Shown piece after piece: positions 53,587-62,856 of a stretch of DNA of 64,000 nt. Location: the NCBI GenBank assembly GCA_024234435.1, contig JACKOF010000001.1, positions 2,046,001-2,110,000 on the forward strand, written 5' to 3'. The notes below the pieces were generated by a model, which did not search any database, was not told where the DNA came from, and was given only the letters and a program-made list of their open reading frames with translations. This DNA is from Pseudomonadales bacterium. Lineage in GTDB: Bacteria; Pseudomonadota; Gammaproteobacteria; Pseudomonadales; Porticoccaceae. The translations under genes were made by a program, and so were the position numbers. Numbering within the stretch: the first letter of the stretch is position 1; each line of letters begins with the position of its first letter.

Positions 53587-54549
53587 ATGCTCGCCTTCCA
53601 CCAAGTTGTTAAAACCGAGTTTGAAGAGGTTAATCAGCTCATCATTAACCAGCTCCACTCTGACGTGGGACTGGTGGAAAATATCGGCCAATATATTGTT
53701 GATGCCGGTGGCAAGCGCTTGCGGCCTTTACTCGTGCTTCTGGCCAGCAAGGCGTGCGATTATGAAGGGAGCCAAAACCGTGATCTGGCCGCCATCATTG
53801 AGTTTATCCATACTGCAACCTTGTTGCACGACGATGTTGTCGATACTTCCGATCTACGCCGAGGAAGAGCCACGGCAAACGCCAAATGGGGCAACGCCCC
53901 CAGTGTACTGGTGGGTGACTTTCTGTATTCCCGCGCTTTCCAGATGCTGGTCTCTATTGGCAGCATGCCAATTATGGAGATTATTGCCGATGCCACCAAC
54001 ACGATATCCGAAGGAGAAGTGCAGCAGTTGATCAATGCAGGCAACCCCGACACCTCGGAAGAGTCCTACAACGAGGTGATTTACAAGAAAACTGCCCGCC
54101 TCTTTGAGGCGGCCAGTCACGCCGGCGCCATTCTGGCGGACACAACCGTCCAGCAGCAGGATCAGCTGCGTCGTTATGGTTATCACCTGGGAATGGCTTT
54201 TCAGCTGATGGATGACGTGCTGGACTATCGGGGCAACACAGAGGAAATGGGTAAAAACATAGGTGATGATTTGTCCGAGGGAAAACCAACCCTGCCGCTT
54301 ATCTATGTAATGAAAAATGGCAAAAACTCTGATGCCACACTGATACAAGACGCTATCAAACAGTGTCGCACAGATCGACTGGCAGAAATCATCGACATTC
54401 TGACCACCAGCGGGGCCCTGGACTACACGACCGAATGCGCCCGGCAACACGCAGACAAAGCGGCCGATTGTTTGTCTTTATTACCCGATTCAGCATACCG
54501 CCAAGCCATGGTAGATCTGGCGCATTTCGCTACCAGCAGAAATCACTGA
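53587..54549 (+). CDS. ispB: Octaprenyl (polyprenyl) diphosphate synthase
   Basis: 320 residues from the ATG at 53587, chosen because MLAFHQVVKTEFEEVNQLI aligns with the family start; an ATG at 53566 adds seven residues. Asp-rich motifs LLHDDVVD (first) and LMDDVLDY (second) bind the substrate Mg ions. It makes the side chain of ubiquinone. It is divergent from rplU, as in E. coli. Confidence 0.95.
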   Translation: MLAFHQVVKTEFEEVNQLIINQLHSDVGLVENIGQYIVDAGGKRLRPLLVLLASKACDYEGSQNRDLAAIIEFIHTATLLHDDVVDTSDLRRGRATANAKWGNAPSVLVGDFLYSRAFQMLVSIGSMPIMEIIADATNTISEGEVQQLINAGNPDTSEESYNEVIYKKTARLFEAASHAGAILADTTVQQQDQLRRYGYHLGMAFQLMDDVLDYRGNTEEMGKNIGDDLSEGKPTLPLIYVMKNGKNSDATLIQDAIKQCRTDRLAEIIDILTTSGALDYTTECARQHADKAADCLSLLPDSAYRQAMVDLAHFATSRNH

Positions 54550-54732
54550 CTTTTGTTGATACAGGCCACCCCCCCGGTCCCCCTCCATTTTCTACTCAGA
54601 CAAAATCTGACCCATCAATAAATGACTTTTACATTGAAATATGCTTGAATCGCCGGTCCTAAAATTGGGCCGCTTTTATTTACTTAAAATATTCGGTCAA
54701 AGTAGAGATAAAACAACTAAGGGAGAGCCTTC

Positions 54733-55974
54733 GTGATTATCGGAATTCCACTTGAACTCAAACCTGGTGAACGGCGTGTTGCCATGATCCCGGCCAACAT
54801 TAAAACCTGGTCAGAAAAAGGCGTTGAGTTTTTAGTTCAGGCTGGTGCAGGCGCAGAAGCCGGCCACCTGGACAAAGACTATGAAGAGGCAGGAGCCAAA
54901 ATTGTCACGGATCGCGCAGCCATATTTGCCAAGGCAGACATTATTCTTCAGGTCCAGTCCTTTGGCGCCAACAATGTCAACAGCGCCCCGGATCTGGCAC
55001 TATTGCGCCCCGGTCAACTAATCGCTGGCATGATGGACCCGCTGGCTTCTCCGGAAACCGCGCAACAACTGGCGGACAAGAATGTAACCGCCGTCGCCAT
55101 GGAACTGGTACCCCGTATCAGCCGGGCTCAGGATATGGATGTACTGTCGTCCATGGCGACACTTGCCGGTTATAAAGCTGTACTCCTGGCTGCTTCGGAG
55201 CTGCCTCGTATTATGCCGATGCTGATGACCGCAGCGGGAACGCTGCAGCCTGCTCGCGTCCTCATTATGGGTGCTGGCGTGGCAGGCCTTCAAGCCTGTG
55301 CAACAGCCAAACGATTGGGTGCTGTTGTGGAAGCCTACGACGTGCGCGCCGCTGCCCGCGAGCAAATCATCTCCGTGGGAGCAAAGCCCATTGAACTGGA
55401 CCTGGAAACAGAGGGCGCTGAAGGAAGTGGTGGCTACGCTGCCCAGCAGAGCGAGGCGTTTTTGCAACGGCAACGTGAACTCATGAATGAAGTGGTGGCG
55501 CCCCAGGACATAGTGATCACGACCGCTGCTGTACCCGGCGCAAAATCACCCATACTGGTGACTAACGAGATGCTCAACAGCATGAAGCCAGGCTCGGTAA
55601 TCATCGATCTGGCAGCCGAGCGTGGTGGCAACTGCGAACTCACCAAACTGGGCGAGCGTGTGGAACACAATGGCGTCACCATTCTAGGGCCCGAAAATGT
55701 GCCTTCCACTATTCCCGGACATGCCAGTCAAATGTACAGCAAAAATATTGACGTACTGCTGAGTCACATTATTGACGAAAACAATAATCTGGTACTGGAT
55801 TTTGAAGACGATATTATTGCCGGCACTGTCGCCACACATGGCGGCGAAATCCCTCACGCAATGATTCGCAACAAACTCGGCCTGCCTGAGCTGGAAACGC
55901 CTGCTCCAGCAGAGCCAGAACAACAACCTGCGGCAGAAGAAGACAGCAGCTCTTCCGCCGAAACTAAGGAATAA
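54733..55974 (+). CDS. pntAA: NAD(P) transhydrogenase subunit alpha part 1
   Basis: 413 residues. GTG start with GGGAG 7 bases upstream. The alanine-dehydrogenase-like NAD(H)-binding domain shows ERRVAMIPANI, the Rossmann loop MGAGVAGLQACATAKRLGA and the RAAAREQIISVGA region. A C-terminal tail of Pro, Glu, Ala and Ser extends past the usual end. It is domain I of the split transhydrogenase, binding NADH in the cytoplasm. Confidence 0.96.
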   Translation: MIIGIPLELKPGERRVAMIPANIKTWSEKGVEFLVQAGAGAEAGHLDKDYEEAGAKIVTDRAAIFAKADIILQVQSFGANNVNSAPDLALLRPGQLIAGMMDPLASPETAQQLADKNVTAVAMELVPRISRAQDMDVLSSMATLAGYKAVLLAASELPRIMPMLMTAAGTLQPARVLIMGAGVAGLQACATAKRLGAVVEAYDVRAAAREQIISVGAKPIELDLETEGAEGSGGYAAQQSEAFLQRQRELMNEVVAPQDIVITTAAVPGAKSPILVTNEMLNSMKPGSVIIDLAAERGGNCELTKLGERVEHNGVTILGPENVPSTIPGHASQMYSKNIDVLLSHIIDENNNLVLDFEDDIIAGTVATHGGEIPHAMIRNKLGLPELETPAPAEPEQQPAAEEDSSSSAETKE

Positions 55975-55988
55975 GGGGAGAAGACCTG

Positions 55989-56270
55989 ATGGAAACACTC
56001 GTTCTTTTGCTGGCCTTGTTTGTCCTTTCGCTTTTTTTGGGCGTGGAATTAATCACCAAGGTTCCACCAACACTGCACACGCCGTTGATGTCTGGAACCA
56101 ACGCCATTTCCGGTATTACACTGGTTGGAGCCTTGCTCGCAGCAGGGTCTGACGGCCACTCAACTTTGGTTAACATTCTGGGCTTTCTAGCGGTAACGCT
56201 GGCAACCTTGAACGTGGTAGGCGGTTATCTGGTAACCAACCGCATGCTGGCGATGTTTAAGAGGAAGTAA
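55989..56270 (+). CDS. pntAB: NAD(P) transhydrogenase subunit alpha part 2
   Basis: 93 residues, with about three membrane helices (LVLLLALFVLSLFLGVELI, ISGITLVGALLAAG, VNILGFLAVTLATLNVVGG). It contains the conserved THTPLMSGTNAISG-like segment (LHTPLMSGTNAISG). It is the short membrane part of split PntA. It lies 14 bases after pntAA and 3 bases before pntB. Confidence 0.96.
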   Translation: METLVLLLALFVLSLFLGVELITKVPPTLHTPLMSGTNAISGITLVGALLAAGSDGHSTLVNILGFLAVTLATLNVVGGYLVTNRMLAMFKRK

Positions 56271-56273
56271 ACC

Positions 56274-57701
56274 ATGAGTGCATCTATTGTAAATCTGGTC
56301 TACCTGACCGCCGCGGTGCTCTTTATTCTGGGCATCAAAGGACTTTCAAAACCAAAAACTGCAGTGCGCGGCAATCTATTGTCCGCAACCGGCATGCTGG
56401 TAGCCATCGTGATTACTCTGCTCGACAACAGTATCGTTAATTTCGAATACATCATCGCCGGCGTTGTCGTCGGGTCTGTTGTTGGTGCATTGATGGCACT
56501 GAGAGTGCAGATGACATCCATACCGCAGATGGTCGCACTGCTTAACGGCTTCGGCGGTGGCGCTTCACTGTCAATTGCACTGGCCGAATACTATGCAAAA
56601 ACCGGCGGTATGGCTGACCTGGCCGCCAAACTATCAGTCAATCCGTTTGGTTCCGGTGCTGAAGCCACTGTCGCCGTGGTCTCAATCGGGCTGACAGTCT
56701 TAATTGGCGCCGTTACATTGACAGGCAGCCTGGTTGCCTTTGCCAAATTGCAGGAACTGATGAAGAAAGACCGCGGTCTGCCGGGCGGCCCGATTGGCAA
56801 CGCCCTGCTGCTGTTAATTGGTCTGGGAGCGATTATTGCCCTCTGCATCAACCCAGCAAACAGCACATTGATGATCATCATTGTCATTGTGGCGCTTTTG
56901 CTTGGCCTGTCACTGGTAATGCCTATCGGCGGCGCCGACATGCCGGTTGTGATTGCCCTGCTGAACTCCTATTCAGGTATTGCCGCAGCACTTGCCGGTT
57001 TTATCCTGGGCAATACGGTACTGATTGTAGCCGGTTCGCTAGTCGGCACATCAGGACTGATATTGACCAAAATCATGTGCGTTGCCATGAACCGTTCATT
57101 GGCCAATGTACTGTTCGGAAAAATGGCCGAAGGTGGCGAAGTCGCCAGCGCTGACGAAGTTTATGGCGGTAAGGTGAAGAGTTCTGGTGCTGAAGAAGTC
57201 GCCATGATGCTGGAAACGGCTAAACGCGTTGTTATTGTGCCGGGCTTTGGCATGGCAATGGCGCAGGCGCAACATGCCGTACGCGAGTTAATGGATGTAC
57301 TCGAGAGTCGTGGCACCGAAGTTGAGTATGCTATCCACCCTGTTGCCGGACGTATGCCAGGGCACATGAATGTGTTGCTGGCCGAAGCCGAAGTACCCTA
57401 CGACAAGCTGGTGGAAATGGAGCGTATCAACCCCACGTTTGAAGACACTGATGTCGCAATTGTCATTGGCGCCAATGACGTCACCAACCCGATGGCCAGG
57501 GAAGATAAAGGCAGCCCCATTTACGGTATGCCAATCCTCAATGTAGATAAGGCAAAAACCGTGATTGTTATCAAGCGCAGTCTTTCACCCGGTTTCGCCG
57601 GTTTGCCAAACCCGTTATTTGCCATGGATAATACCTACATGGTTTATGGCGATGGCAAGAAGGCCGTTATCGACATTACTGCGGCACTTGATATGGCCTG
57701 A
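56274..57701 (+). CDS. pntB: NAD(P) transhydrogenase subunit beta
   Basis: 475 residues. About nine membrane helices then the NADP(H)-binding domain III (VVIVPGFGMAMAQAQHAV, HPVAGRMPGHMNVLLAEA, GANDVTNPMA). With PntAA and PntAB it couples proton entry to NADPH formation. It ends before a strong terminator. Confidence 0.97.
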   Translation: MSASIVNLVYLTAAVLFILGIKGLSKPKTAVRGNLLSATGMLVAIVITLLDNSIVNFEYIIAGVVVGSVVGALMALRVQMTSIPQMVALLNGFGGGASLSIALAEYYAKTGGMADLAAKLSVNPFGSGAEATVAVVSIGLTVLIGAVTLTGSLVAFAKLQELMKKDRGLPGGPIGNALLLLIGLGAIIALCINPANSTLMIIIVIVALLLGLSLVMPIGGADMPVVIALLNSYSGIAAALAGFILGNTVLIVAGSLVGTSGLILTKIMCVAMNRSLANVLFGKMAEGGEVASADEVYGGKVKSSGAEEVAMMLETAKRVVIVPGFGMAMAQAQHAVRELMDVLESRGTEVEYAIHPVAGRMPGHMNVLLAEAEVPYDKLVEMERINPTFEDTDVAIVIGANDVTNPMAREDKGSPIYGMPILNVDKAKTVIVIKRSLSPGFAGLPNPLFAMDNTYMVYGDGKKAVIDITAALDMA

Positions 57702-57730
57702 TTCTGTTTAAACAGCAGATAAAAACCTTA

Positions 57731-57757
57731 AAAAACCCTGCAACTGCAGGGTTTTTT
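57731..57757 (+). terminator. Intrinsic terminator after pntB
   Basis: Stem CCCTGC/GCAGGG, loop AACT, A-run before and six T after. Confidence 0.93.
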
Positions 57758-57873
57758 GCCATTATCCCAAACCAATTAATTACTGATAATCGACATCGAA
57801 TACGCTAGAATGCCCGTTCTATGCATCGCTGGTGACAGACTGTCTCTGGCATTGATTTAAGGTGGTATGCTCT

Positions 57874-58404
57874 ATGACAGAGTTTGTTCCGCAGTCGCAG
57901 AACGCCTACAACTATGATGAAATTCTGGCCTGTTCGCGTGGCGACTTATTCGGACCGGGCAACGCCAAACTGCCTGCTCCAAATATGTTAATGGTTGACC
58001 GTATTACACGCATTCACGCAGAAGAAGGCCATTTCGGTAAAGGACTGATAACCGCCGAGTTGGATATTCGCCCTGATTTATGGTTTTTTGACTGCCACTT
58101 CCCCGGCGATCCGGTAATGCCAGGCTGTTTGGGGTTGGACGCCATGTGGCAGCTCAGCGGTTTTTTCCTTGCCTGGAAAGGCAATCCCGGTCGGGGTCGG
58201 GCACTGGGGTCCGGTGAGGTCAAGTTTTTTGGTCAGATTCTGCCAAGTGCAAAACTGGTGACCTTCCGTCTGGATATCAAGCGGATTATCGAACGCAAGC
58301 TAAAGATGGTCATCGCTGACGGCAGTGTGAGCGTTGACGGGCGGGAAATATACACCGCCGCAGATTTACGCGTCGGACTATTTGAATCCACTGACGATTT
58401 TTAA
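57874..58404 (+). CDS. fabA: 3-hydroxydecanoyl-ACP dehydratase/isomerase
   Basis: 176 residues from the ATG at 57874 (AAGG about 10 bases upstream). Hot-dog fold with catalytic His in FDCHFPGDPVMPG and Asp in CLGLDAMWQL. It dehydrates hydroxydecanoyl-ACP and isomerises the double bond, the branch point to unsaturated fatty acids. It is followed by fabB, 88 bases away. Confidence 0.97.
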   Translation: MTEFVPQSQNAYNYDEILACSRGDLFGPGNAKLPAPNMLMVDRITRIHAEEGHFGKGLITAELDIRPDLWFFDCHFPGDPVMPGCLGLDAMWQLSGFFLAWKGNPGRGRALGSGEVKFFGQILPSAKLVTFRLDIKRIIERKLKMVIADGSVSVDGREIYTAADLRVGLFESTDDF

Positions 58405-58492
58405 TCGCCCTGTCATCCAGAGCAGCTACAATAAAAAAACAGGCAAATAAAAGAGTCCATTTGATCTTTTAAACATCAGCAAGAGGTATGCT

Positions 58493-59710
58493 ATGAGACG
58501 TGCAGTCATTACTGGTATGGGAATTATTTCCCCTCTCGGAAACGACAAAGAAACAGTAACCGAATCCCTCCGGGAAGGTAAATCCGGCATTGTATTTCGT
58601 GAGGATTTCGCGGAAATGGGATTGCGCTGCAATGTAGCGGGCTCTCTGGATATCGACCCCAAAGATCATATTGATCGTAAAATCATCCGTTTTATGGGAC
58701 CTTCTGCCGCTTATGGCTATATGTCCATGGAACGTGCCATCGCCGATTCGGGACTGACCGATGACATGGTATCCAACCCACGCAGCGGGATCGTTATGGC
58801 TTCGGGTGGTGTTTCCGGTGAAATGTTTACCGAATCCATTGATGTCATGCGCGAGCGCGGTATCAAACGCGCAGGGCCTTACCGCGTCACGCAGGTCATG
58901 GCCAGCACTGTTTCAGCCTGCCTGGCGACGCCATTCAAAATCAAAGGCGTCAACTACTCTATCGCTTCCGCCTGTGCCACCAGCGCACACTGTATCGGGC
59001 ATGCTGTCGAGCTTATCCAGATGGGCAAACAAGATGTGGTTTTCGCAGGTGGCGCAGAAGAAATGCACTGGTCCATGGCCGGTATGTTCGACGCTATGGG
59101 CGCTCTTTCAAGCAAATACAACGATAACCCCAAGATCGCTTCACGTACTTACGACGCAGACCGCGATGGCTTCGTACCCGGTGTTGGCGCGGGCTGTGTT
59201 GTTGTTGAAGAGTTGGAGCACGCGCTGGCACGCGGCGCCAGAATTTATGCTGAAATTGTCGGCTATGGCGCCACATCTGACGGCTACGACATGGTGGCTC
59301 CATCCGGAGAAGGGGCTGTTCGCTGCATGAACATGGCCCTGGAAACCACCGAAGGCAGTATCGATTACATCAACACGCATGGCACAAGCACACCCGTCGG
59401 AGATATCCAGGAACTGAAAGGTATTCGTGAAGTATTTGGCAGCAATGCTCCACCCATCGCCTCAACAAAATCATTATCCGGTCACGGACTTGGAGCTGCC
59501 GGGGTACATGAAGCCATTTTTAGCATACTGATGATGGAAAACAATTTTATTGCTGCCTCCGCCAATATCGACAACCTTGATCCGGAAGCCGCTGACTTGC
59601 CAATTCTCACCCAGCGCAAGGATAATGCTGATCTAAAGCGCATCATGTCTAACAGCTTCGGATTTGGCGGCACCAACGCCACGCTTGTACTACAAAAACA
59701 TGAGCCTTAA
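58493..59710 (+). CDS. fabB: Beta-ketoacyl-ACP synthase I
   Basis: 405 residues. Catalytic Cys in ASACATSAH, His in NTHGTSTPVGD and SLSGHGLGAAG. It extends the cis-3-decenoyl-ACP made by FabA. The fabA-fabB pair is standard in Pseudomonas-like bacteria. ATG preceded by AGAGGT. Confidence 0.97.
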   Translation: MRRAVITGMGIISPLGNDKETVTESLREGKSGIVFREDFAEMGLRCNVAGSLDIDPKDHIDRKIIRFMGPSAAYGYMSMERAIADSGLTDDMVSNPRSGIVMASGGVSGEMFTESIDVMRERGIKRAGPYRVTQVMASTVSACLATPFKIKGVNYSIASACATSAHCIGHAVELIQMGKQDVVFAGGAEEMHWSMAGMFDAMGALSSKYNDNPKIASRTYDADRDGFVPGVGAGCVVVEELEHALARGARIYAEIVGYGATSDGYDMVAPSGEGAVRCMNMALETTEGSIDYINTHGTSTPVGDIQELKGIREVFGSNAPPIASTKSLSGHGLGAAGVHEAIFSILMMENNFIAASANIDNLDPEAADLPILTQRKDNADLKRIMSNSFGFGGTNATLVLQKHEP

Positions 59711-59740
59711 TCGACGTTAAAACATATACTTATGCAGTAC

Positions 59741-59780
59741 AAAAAGGCGGCGCTCATTAACAGAGCGCCGCCTTTTTTTT
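59741..59780 (+). terminator. Intrinsic terminator after fabB
   Basis: Ten-base-pair stem GGCGGCGCTC/GAGCGCCGCC, loop of 7, eight T after. Confidence 0.95.
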
Positions 59781-59996
59781 GGCTATCCAATCATCAGGCT
59801 ACATCAATAGTCCCGGTTTACATTCCTGTCATAACAGTTTGAGCCGACTACCCTTCTATACCTGCGCCAGTGCAACGGACGATTTTGTCTGCCCTTATCG
59901 AATGAATCTGATGGAAACCGGTCGCACAGACTGATAAAAAAGACACACTCAAACAAACTAATCGAAAATGCCATAGCAAGCACGGGAAATCAAAAT

Positions 59997-60398
59997 ATGA
60001 GTATAGAAACCAATAAAAAACTGGTTGCTGACTTTTTTGCGCATTTCAAACGCAAGGACGTGCAGCAAGCACTGGATATGATGACAGAAGATGCCACCTG
60101 GTGGATTGGTGGCAAACCCGAACTTTTCCCCATGTGCGGTCTGAAAACCAAAGAAGAAATGGCTGCCATCCTCAACGAACTGGTCCCTGGCACGGAAGAC
60201 GGCCTGGAGATCAAGCCAAAAAGCATGATCGCCGAAGGGGATAAAGTTGCCTGTGAGGCGGAATCCTATGGCGTTCTGGGTAACGGCCGGGTTTATAACA
60301 ACGAATATCATTTCCTGGTTGAAATCCGAAACGGCAAAGTCGCTGCAGTCAAGGAATACCTTGACACGATGCATACAGCAGACGTTCTTAAAGGTTAA
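59997..60398 (+). CDS. SnoaL/NTF2-like protein
   Basis: 133 residues. The NTF2-like (SnoaL) fold is seen in the opening ETNKKLVADFFAHFKRKDVQQALDMMTEDATWW and the final VKEYLDTMHTADVL. Proteins of this class include polyketide cyclases, ketosteroid isomerase-like enzymes and dehydratases; here the substrate is unknown. ATG preceded by GGGAA. It is 11 bases before the OYE-family gene, so the two likely form an operon. Confidence 0.82.
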   Translation: MSIETNKKLVADFFAHFKRKDVQQALDMMTEDATWWIGGKPELFPMCGLKTKEEMAAILNELVPGTEDGLEIKPKSMIAEGDKVACEAESYGVLGNGRVYNNEYHFLVEIRNGKVAAVKEYLDTMHTADVLKG

Positions 60399-60409
60399 GG
60401 GACAAAACG

Positions 60410-61717
60410 ATGGGCTCCAGCAATTCTCAACGGTTATTGAACACAGAACTTCAGCTGCCTTGCGGCGCGATATTGAAAAACCGGCTGGCCAAAGCCGCCA
60501 TGACAGAGGGGCTTGCCGACTCAATGAATCGGGTGACCGGGCGTCACTATCGCCTTTATGAGCGCTGGTCCAGCAACCACCTCGGATTGATGATCACCGG
60601 GAATGTACAGGTGGATCGCCGACAGCTGGAGCGCCCCGGTAACATTGCCATCGACAACAATGGCGGGCTGGATGAGCTACGCAAACTCGCTGCGATCGGC
60701 ACTAGGGATGGTGCCCATTTCTGGATGCAGATAAACCACCCGGGGCGTCAAACACCGGCGGGCATTAACCCTCACCCGCTAGCGCCCTCAGCTATATCCC
60801 TAAGCAAGGCAGAAGCCGGATGCGGTAAGGCTCAAGCAATGTCACCGGGCGATATAAAAGACGTGATTCGACGTTTTGTTCACACATCCAAAGTTGCACG
60901 TGAAACTGGGTTCACAGGCATTCAATTACACGGAGCTCACGGTTATTTGATATCCAACTTTCTCAGTCCGCTGGCCAACCAACGAGAAGACGAATACGGC
61001 GGGCCGCTCGAAAACCGGGCGCGAATTCTGCTTGAGATCGTTGAAGAAGTAAGGCTTGCTGTCGGCAAAGATTACCCGATCTCGGTAAAACTGAATTCGG
61101 CCGATTTCCAGCGTGGCGGGTTTACTGAAGAGGAATCCATGCAGGTCGTCCAGTGGCTATCCGATGCCGGCATCGACTTGCTGGAAATTTCCGGCGGCAA
61201 TTACGAACAAATGTCGATGGTGGGCATTGACGAAGACGATTCCGGCCAGCAAAAACGCAAAAAAGCGGCCAGCACTTTAGCGCGGGAAGCCTACTTCCTG
61301 GCCTTTGCCCAAAAAGTGCGGCCACTGGTAAATATGCCAATGATGATTACCGGCGGCATGCGCAGTCTGGCGGCAATGGAGGAAGCGCTCCAAACCGGCG
61401 CCTGCGAGGTGATCGGCATTGGTCGACCAATGTGCTACGCACCAGACATTAGCGGCGACCTGCTCGGAGCGCAGACTGATGTGGAGCTCCCCGCTATTGA
61501 GAAAACACTGGCTATGGCTCGTGATGCTCTCGGCCCCGATGTCGACGACCAGACCTTCAAGACCATCGAATCCTTTGGCATGCTCGGCTGGTTTTGCCTA
61601 CAGTTACTACTTATCGGCAACGAACAGGAACCGGATGCCGGGATGACCGTATTCGACGCTCTTATCAAATACAAACAAAGTGAAGCCGAGGCTCTGGAGC
61701 TCTGGAGCAGGCCCTGA
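60410..61717 (+). CDS. Old-yellow-enzyme-family NADH:flavin oxidoreductase
   Basis: 435 residues. FMN-binding TIM barrel of the OYE family: KNRLAKAAMTEG, MQINHPGRQTP, then HGAHGYLISNFLSPLANQRE with DEYGGPLENRARILLEIV. The near-C-terminal GIGRPMCYAPDI binds phosphate. No iron-sulfur Cys cluster of the 2,4-dienoyl-CoA reductase type is seen, so it is a single-domain member. It may reduce an activated C=C bond in a degradation pathway; AGGGA lies 7 bases upstream. Confidence 0.9.
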   Translation: MGSSNSQRLLNTELQLPCGAILKNRLAKAAMTEGLADSMNRVTGRHYRLYERWSSNHLGLMITGNVQVDRRQLERPGNIAIDNNGGLDELRKLAAIGTRDGAHFWMQINHPGRQTPAGINPHPLAPSAISLSKAEAGCGKAQAMSPGDIKDVIRRFVHTSKVARETGFTGIQLHGAHGYLISNFLSPLANQREDEYGGPLENRARILLEIVEEVRLAVGKDYPISVKLNSADFQRGGFTEEESMQVVQWLSDAGIDLLEISGGNYEQMSMVGIDEDDSGQQKRKKAASTLAREAYFLAFAQKVRPLVNMPMMITGGMRSLAAMEEALQTGACEVIGIGRPMCYAPDISGDLLGAQTDVELPAIEKTLAMARDALGPDVDDQTFKTIESFGMLGWFCLQLLLIGNEQEPDAGMTVFDALIKYKQSEAEALELWSRP

Positions 61718-61743
61718 TCACAACTGGACGCCCGTTAAGTGAG

Positions 61744-62667
61744 TTAGCGGGTAGCCAGCCCGGATAAATATTGCTTGGGCGTAATGCCGGTGATTGTTTT
61801 AAAGGTAGCCGAGAAATGGGAGGCACTGCTAAAGCCCAGTTGATAGGCCACCTCGGTAACACTCCAGCGTTGTGACCCCAGCAACTCCTTGGCTCGGGCA
61901 ATACGACGGTTGACAATGAAACGGTGGGGGGGGCAGCCAAATTGTCTGGTAAACTGCTCACAAAACGCTGTGCGCCCCAAACCGGCTATATCGGCCAGTT
62001 CGTCAATCTGTAATCGGTCACCCATTCGCCGCTCTATTTCGTCCAGCACGGCCGAAAAGTCGGCACTTCCCGGCTCGACCCTCACCTCTTCCTGCTGTTG
62101 CGCCAATTGAACAGGCTCAACCTTGTTATCCGAAACCACATGCAGCAAGTGCCAAGCGAGCGCCTCAAGTACCTTTGCCCGGTAGTGAGAGGCATCAATA
62201 GAAGTCACCCTGGAAGCCTTCAGTAAGGTCTGGACACTGGCATGGGTGTAGTCATCGCGAACAGCGAACAGGCAGTGCGGCAAATCGATAAGTCGGCTAC
62301 CGCTATCACCGAATAAGCTGGTGGCGCTGTCCGGGAAATGCATGGTGGCAAACGTAACCGGTCCCTCGATAAGGTATTCAATGGGCTGACTGCGCGGGAC
62401 AATTGTAATATCTCCCGGCCTGGAAAATCTCTCGCTGATCCCGTTTTCGGTAAAAATCCGCAACCGTCTGACACCGCCCAAATGGACAGCTAGCGTAACT
62501 TCACTCAGACGGGGAATAAGCACCTTCTTCACTGGCTTGAGTCCCCAGCTGTAAAATTTGATGCCTGTACTCGGTCGCCCGGCACATTCCAGTAGCGGCT
62601 TGGTCTGACATACTCTTGTATAACCTTCGAAAGCAGGCACACTGGAACTTATTGAGGCTACATTCAT
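61744..62667 (-). CDS. AraC-family transcriptional regulator
   Basis: 307 residues from the ATG at 62667. The N-terminal part is a cupin-like effector-binding domain (about 40-190) and the C-terminus carries two helix-turn-helix units (LQIDELADIAGLGRTAFCEQF and VTEVAYQLGFSSASHFSATF) followed by GITPKQYL. It is divergent from the sulfotransferase and convergent with the OYE gene, so it probably controls one or both. Ligand unknown. Confidence 0.9.
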   Translation of the reverse strand: MNVASISSSVPAFEGYTRVCQTKPLLECAGRPSTGIKFYSWGLKPVKKVLIPRLSEVTLAVHLGGVRRLRIFTENGISERFSRPGDITIVPRSQPIEYLIEGPVTFATMHFPDSATSLFGDSGSRLIDLPHCLFAVRDDYTHASVQTLLKASRVTSIDASHYRAKVLEALAWHLLHVVSDNKVEPVQLAQQQEEVRVEPGSADFSAVLDEIERRMGDRLQIDELADIAGLGRTAFCEQFTRQFGCPPHRFIVNRRIARAKELLGSQRWSVTEVAYQLGFSSASHFSATFKTITGITPKQYLSGLATR

Positions 62668-62856
62668 TATAGTTATCTCTTGCTTATAGTTCCCAGACAA
62701 AACGTCTATTCACCCCGCCTGAATACCAGCCCCCAGAGTCTGCCTCGGACGATTATGTCAATCACTCAGCGAATAATTTTGGTATTACGCAAAGGGTGAA
62801 ATTGATAAAAATAACCTATTGTACTAAAACAAGCAGAATACAGTAGAAGTCTAATA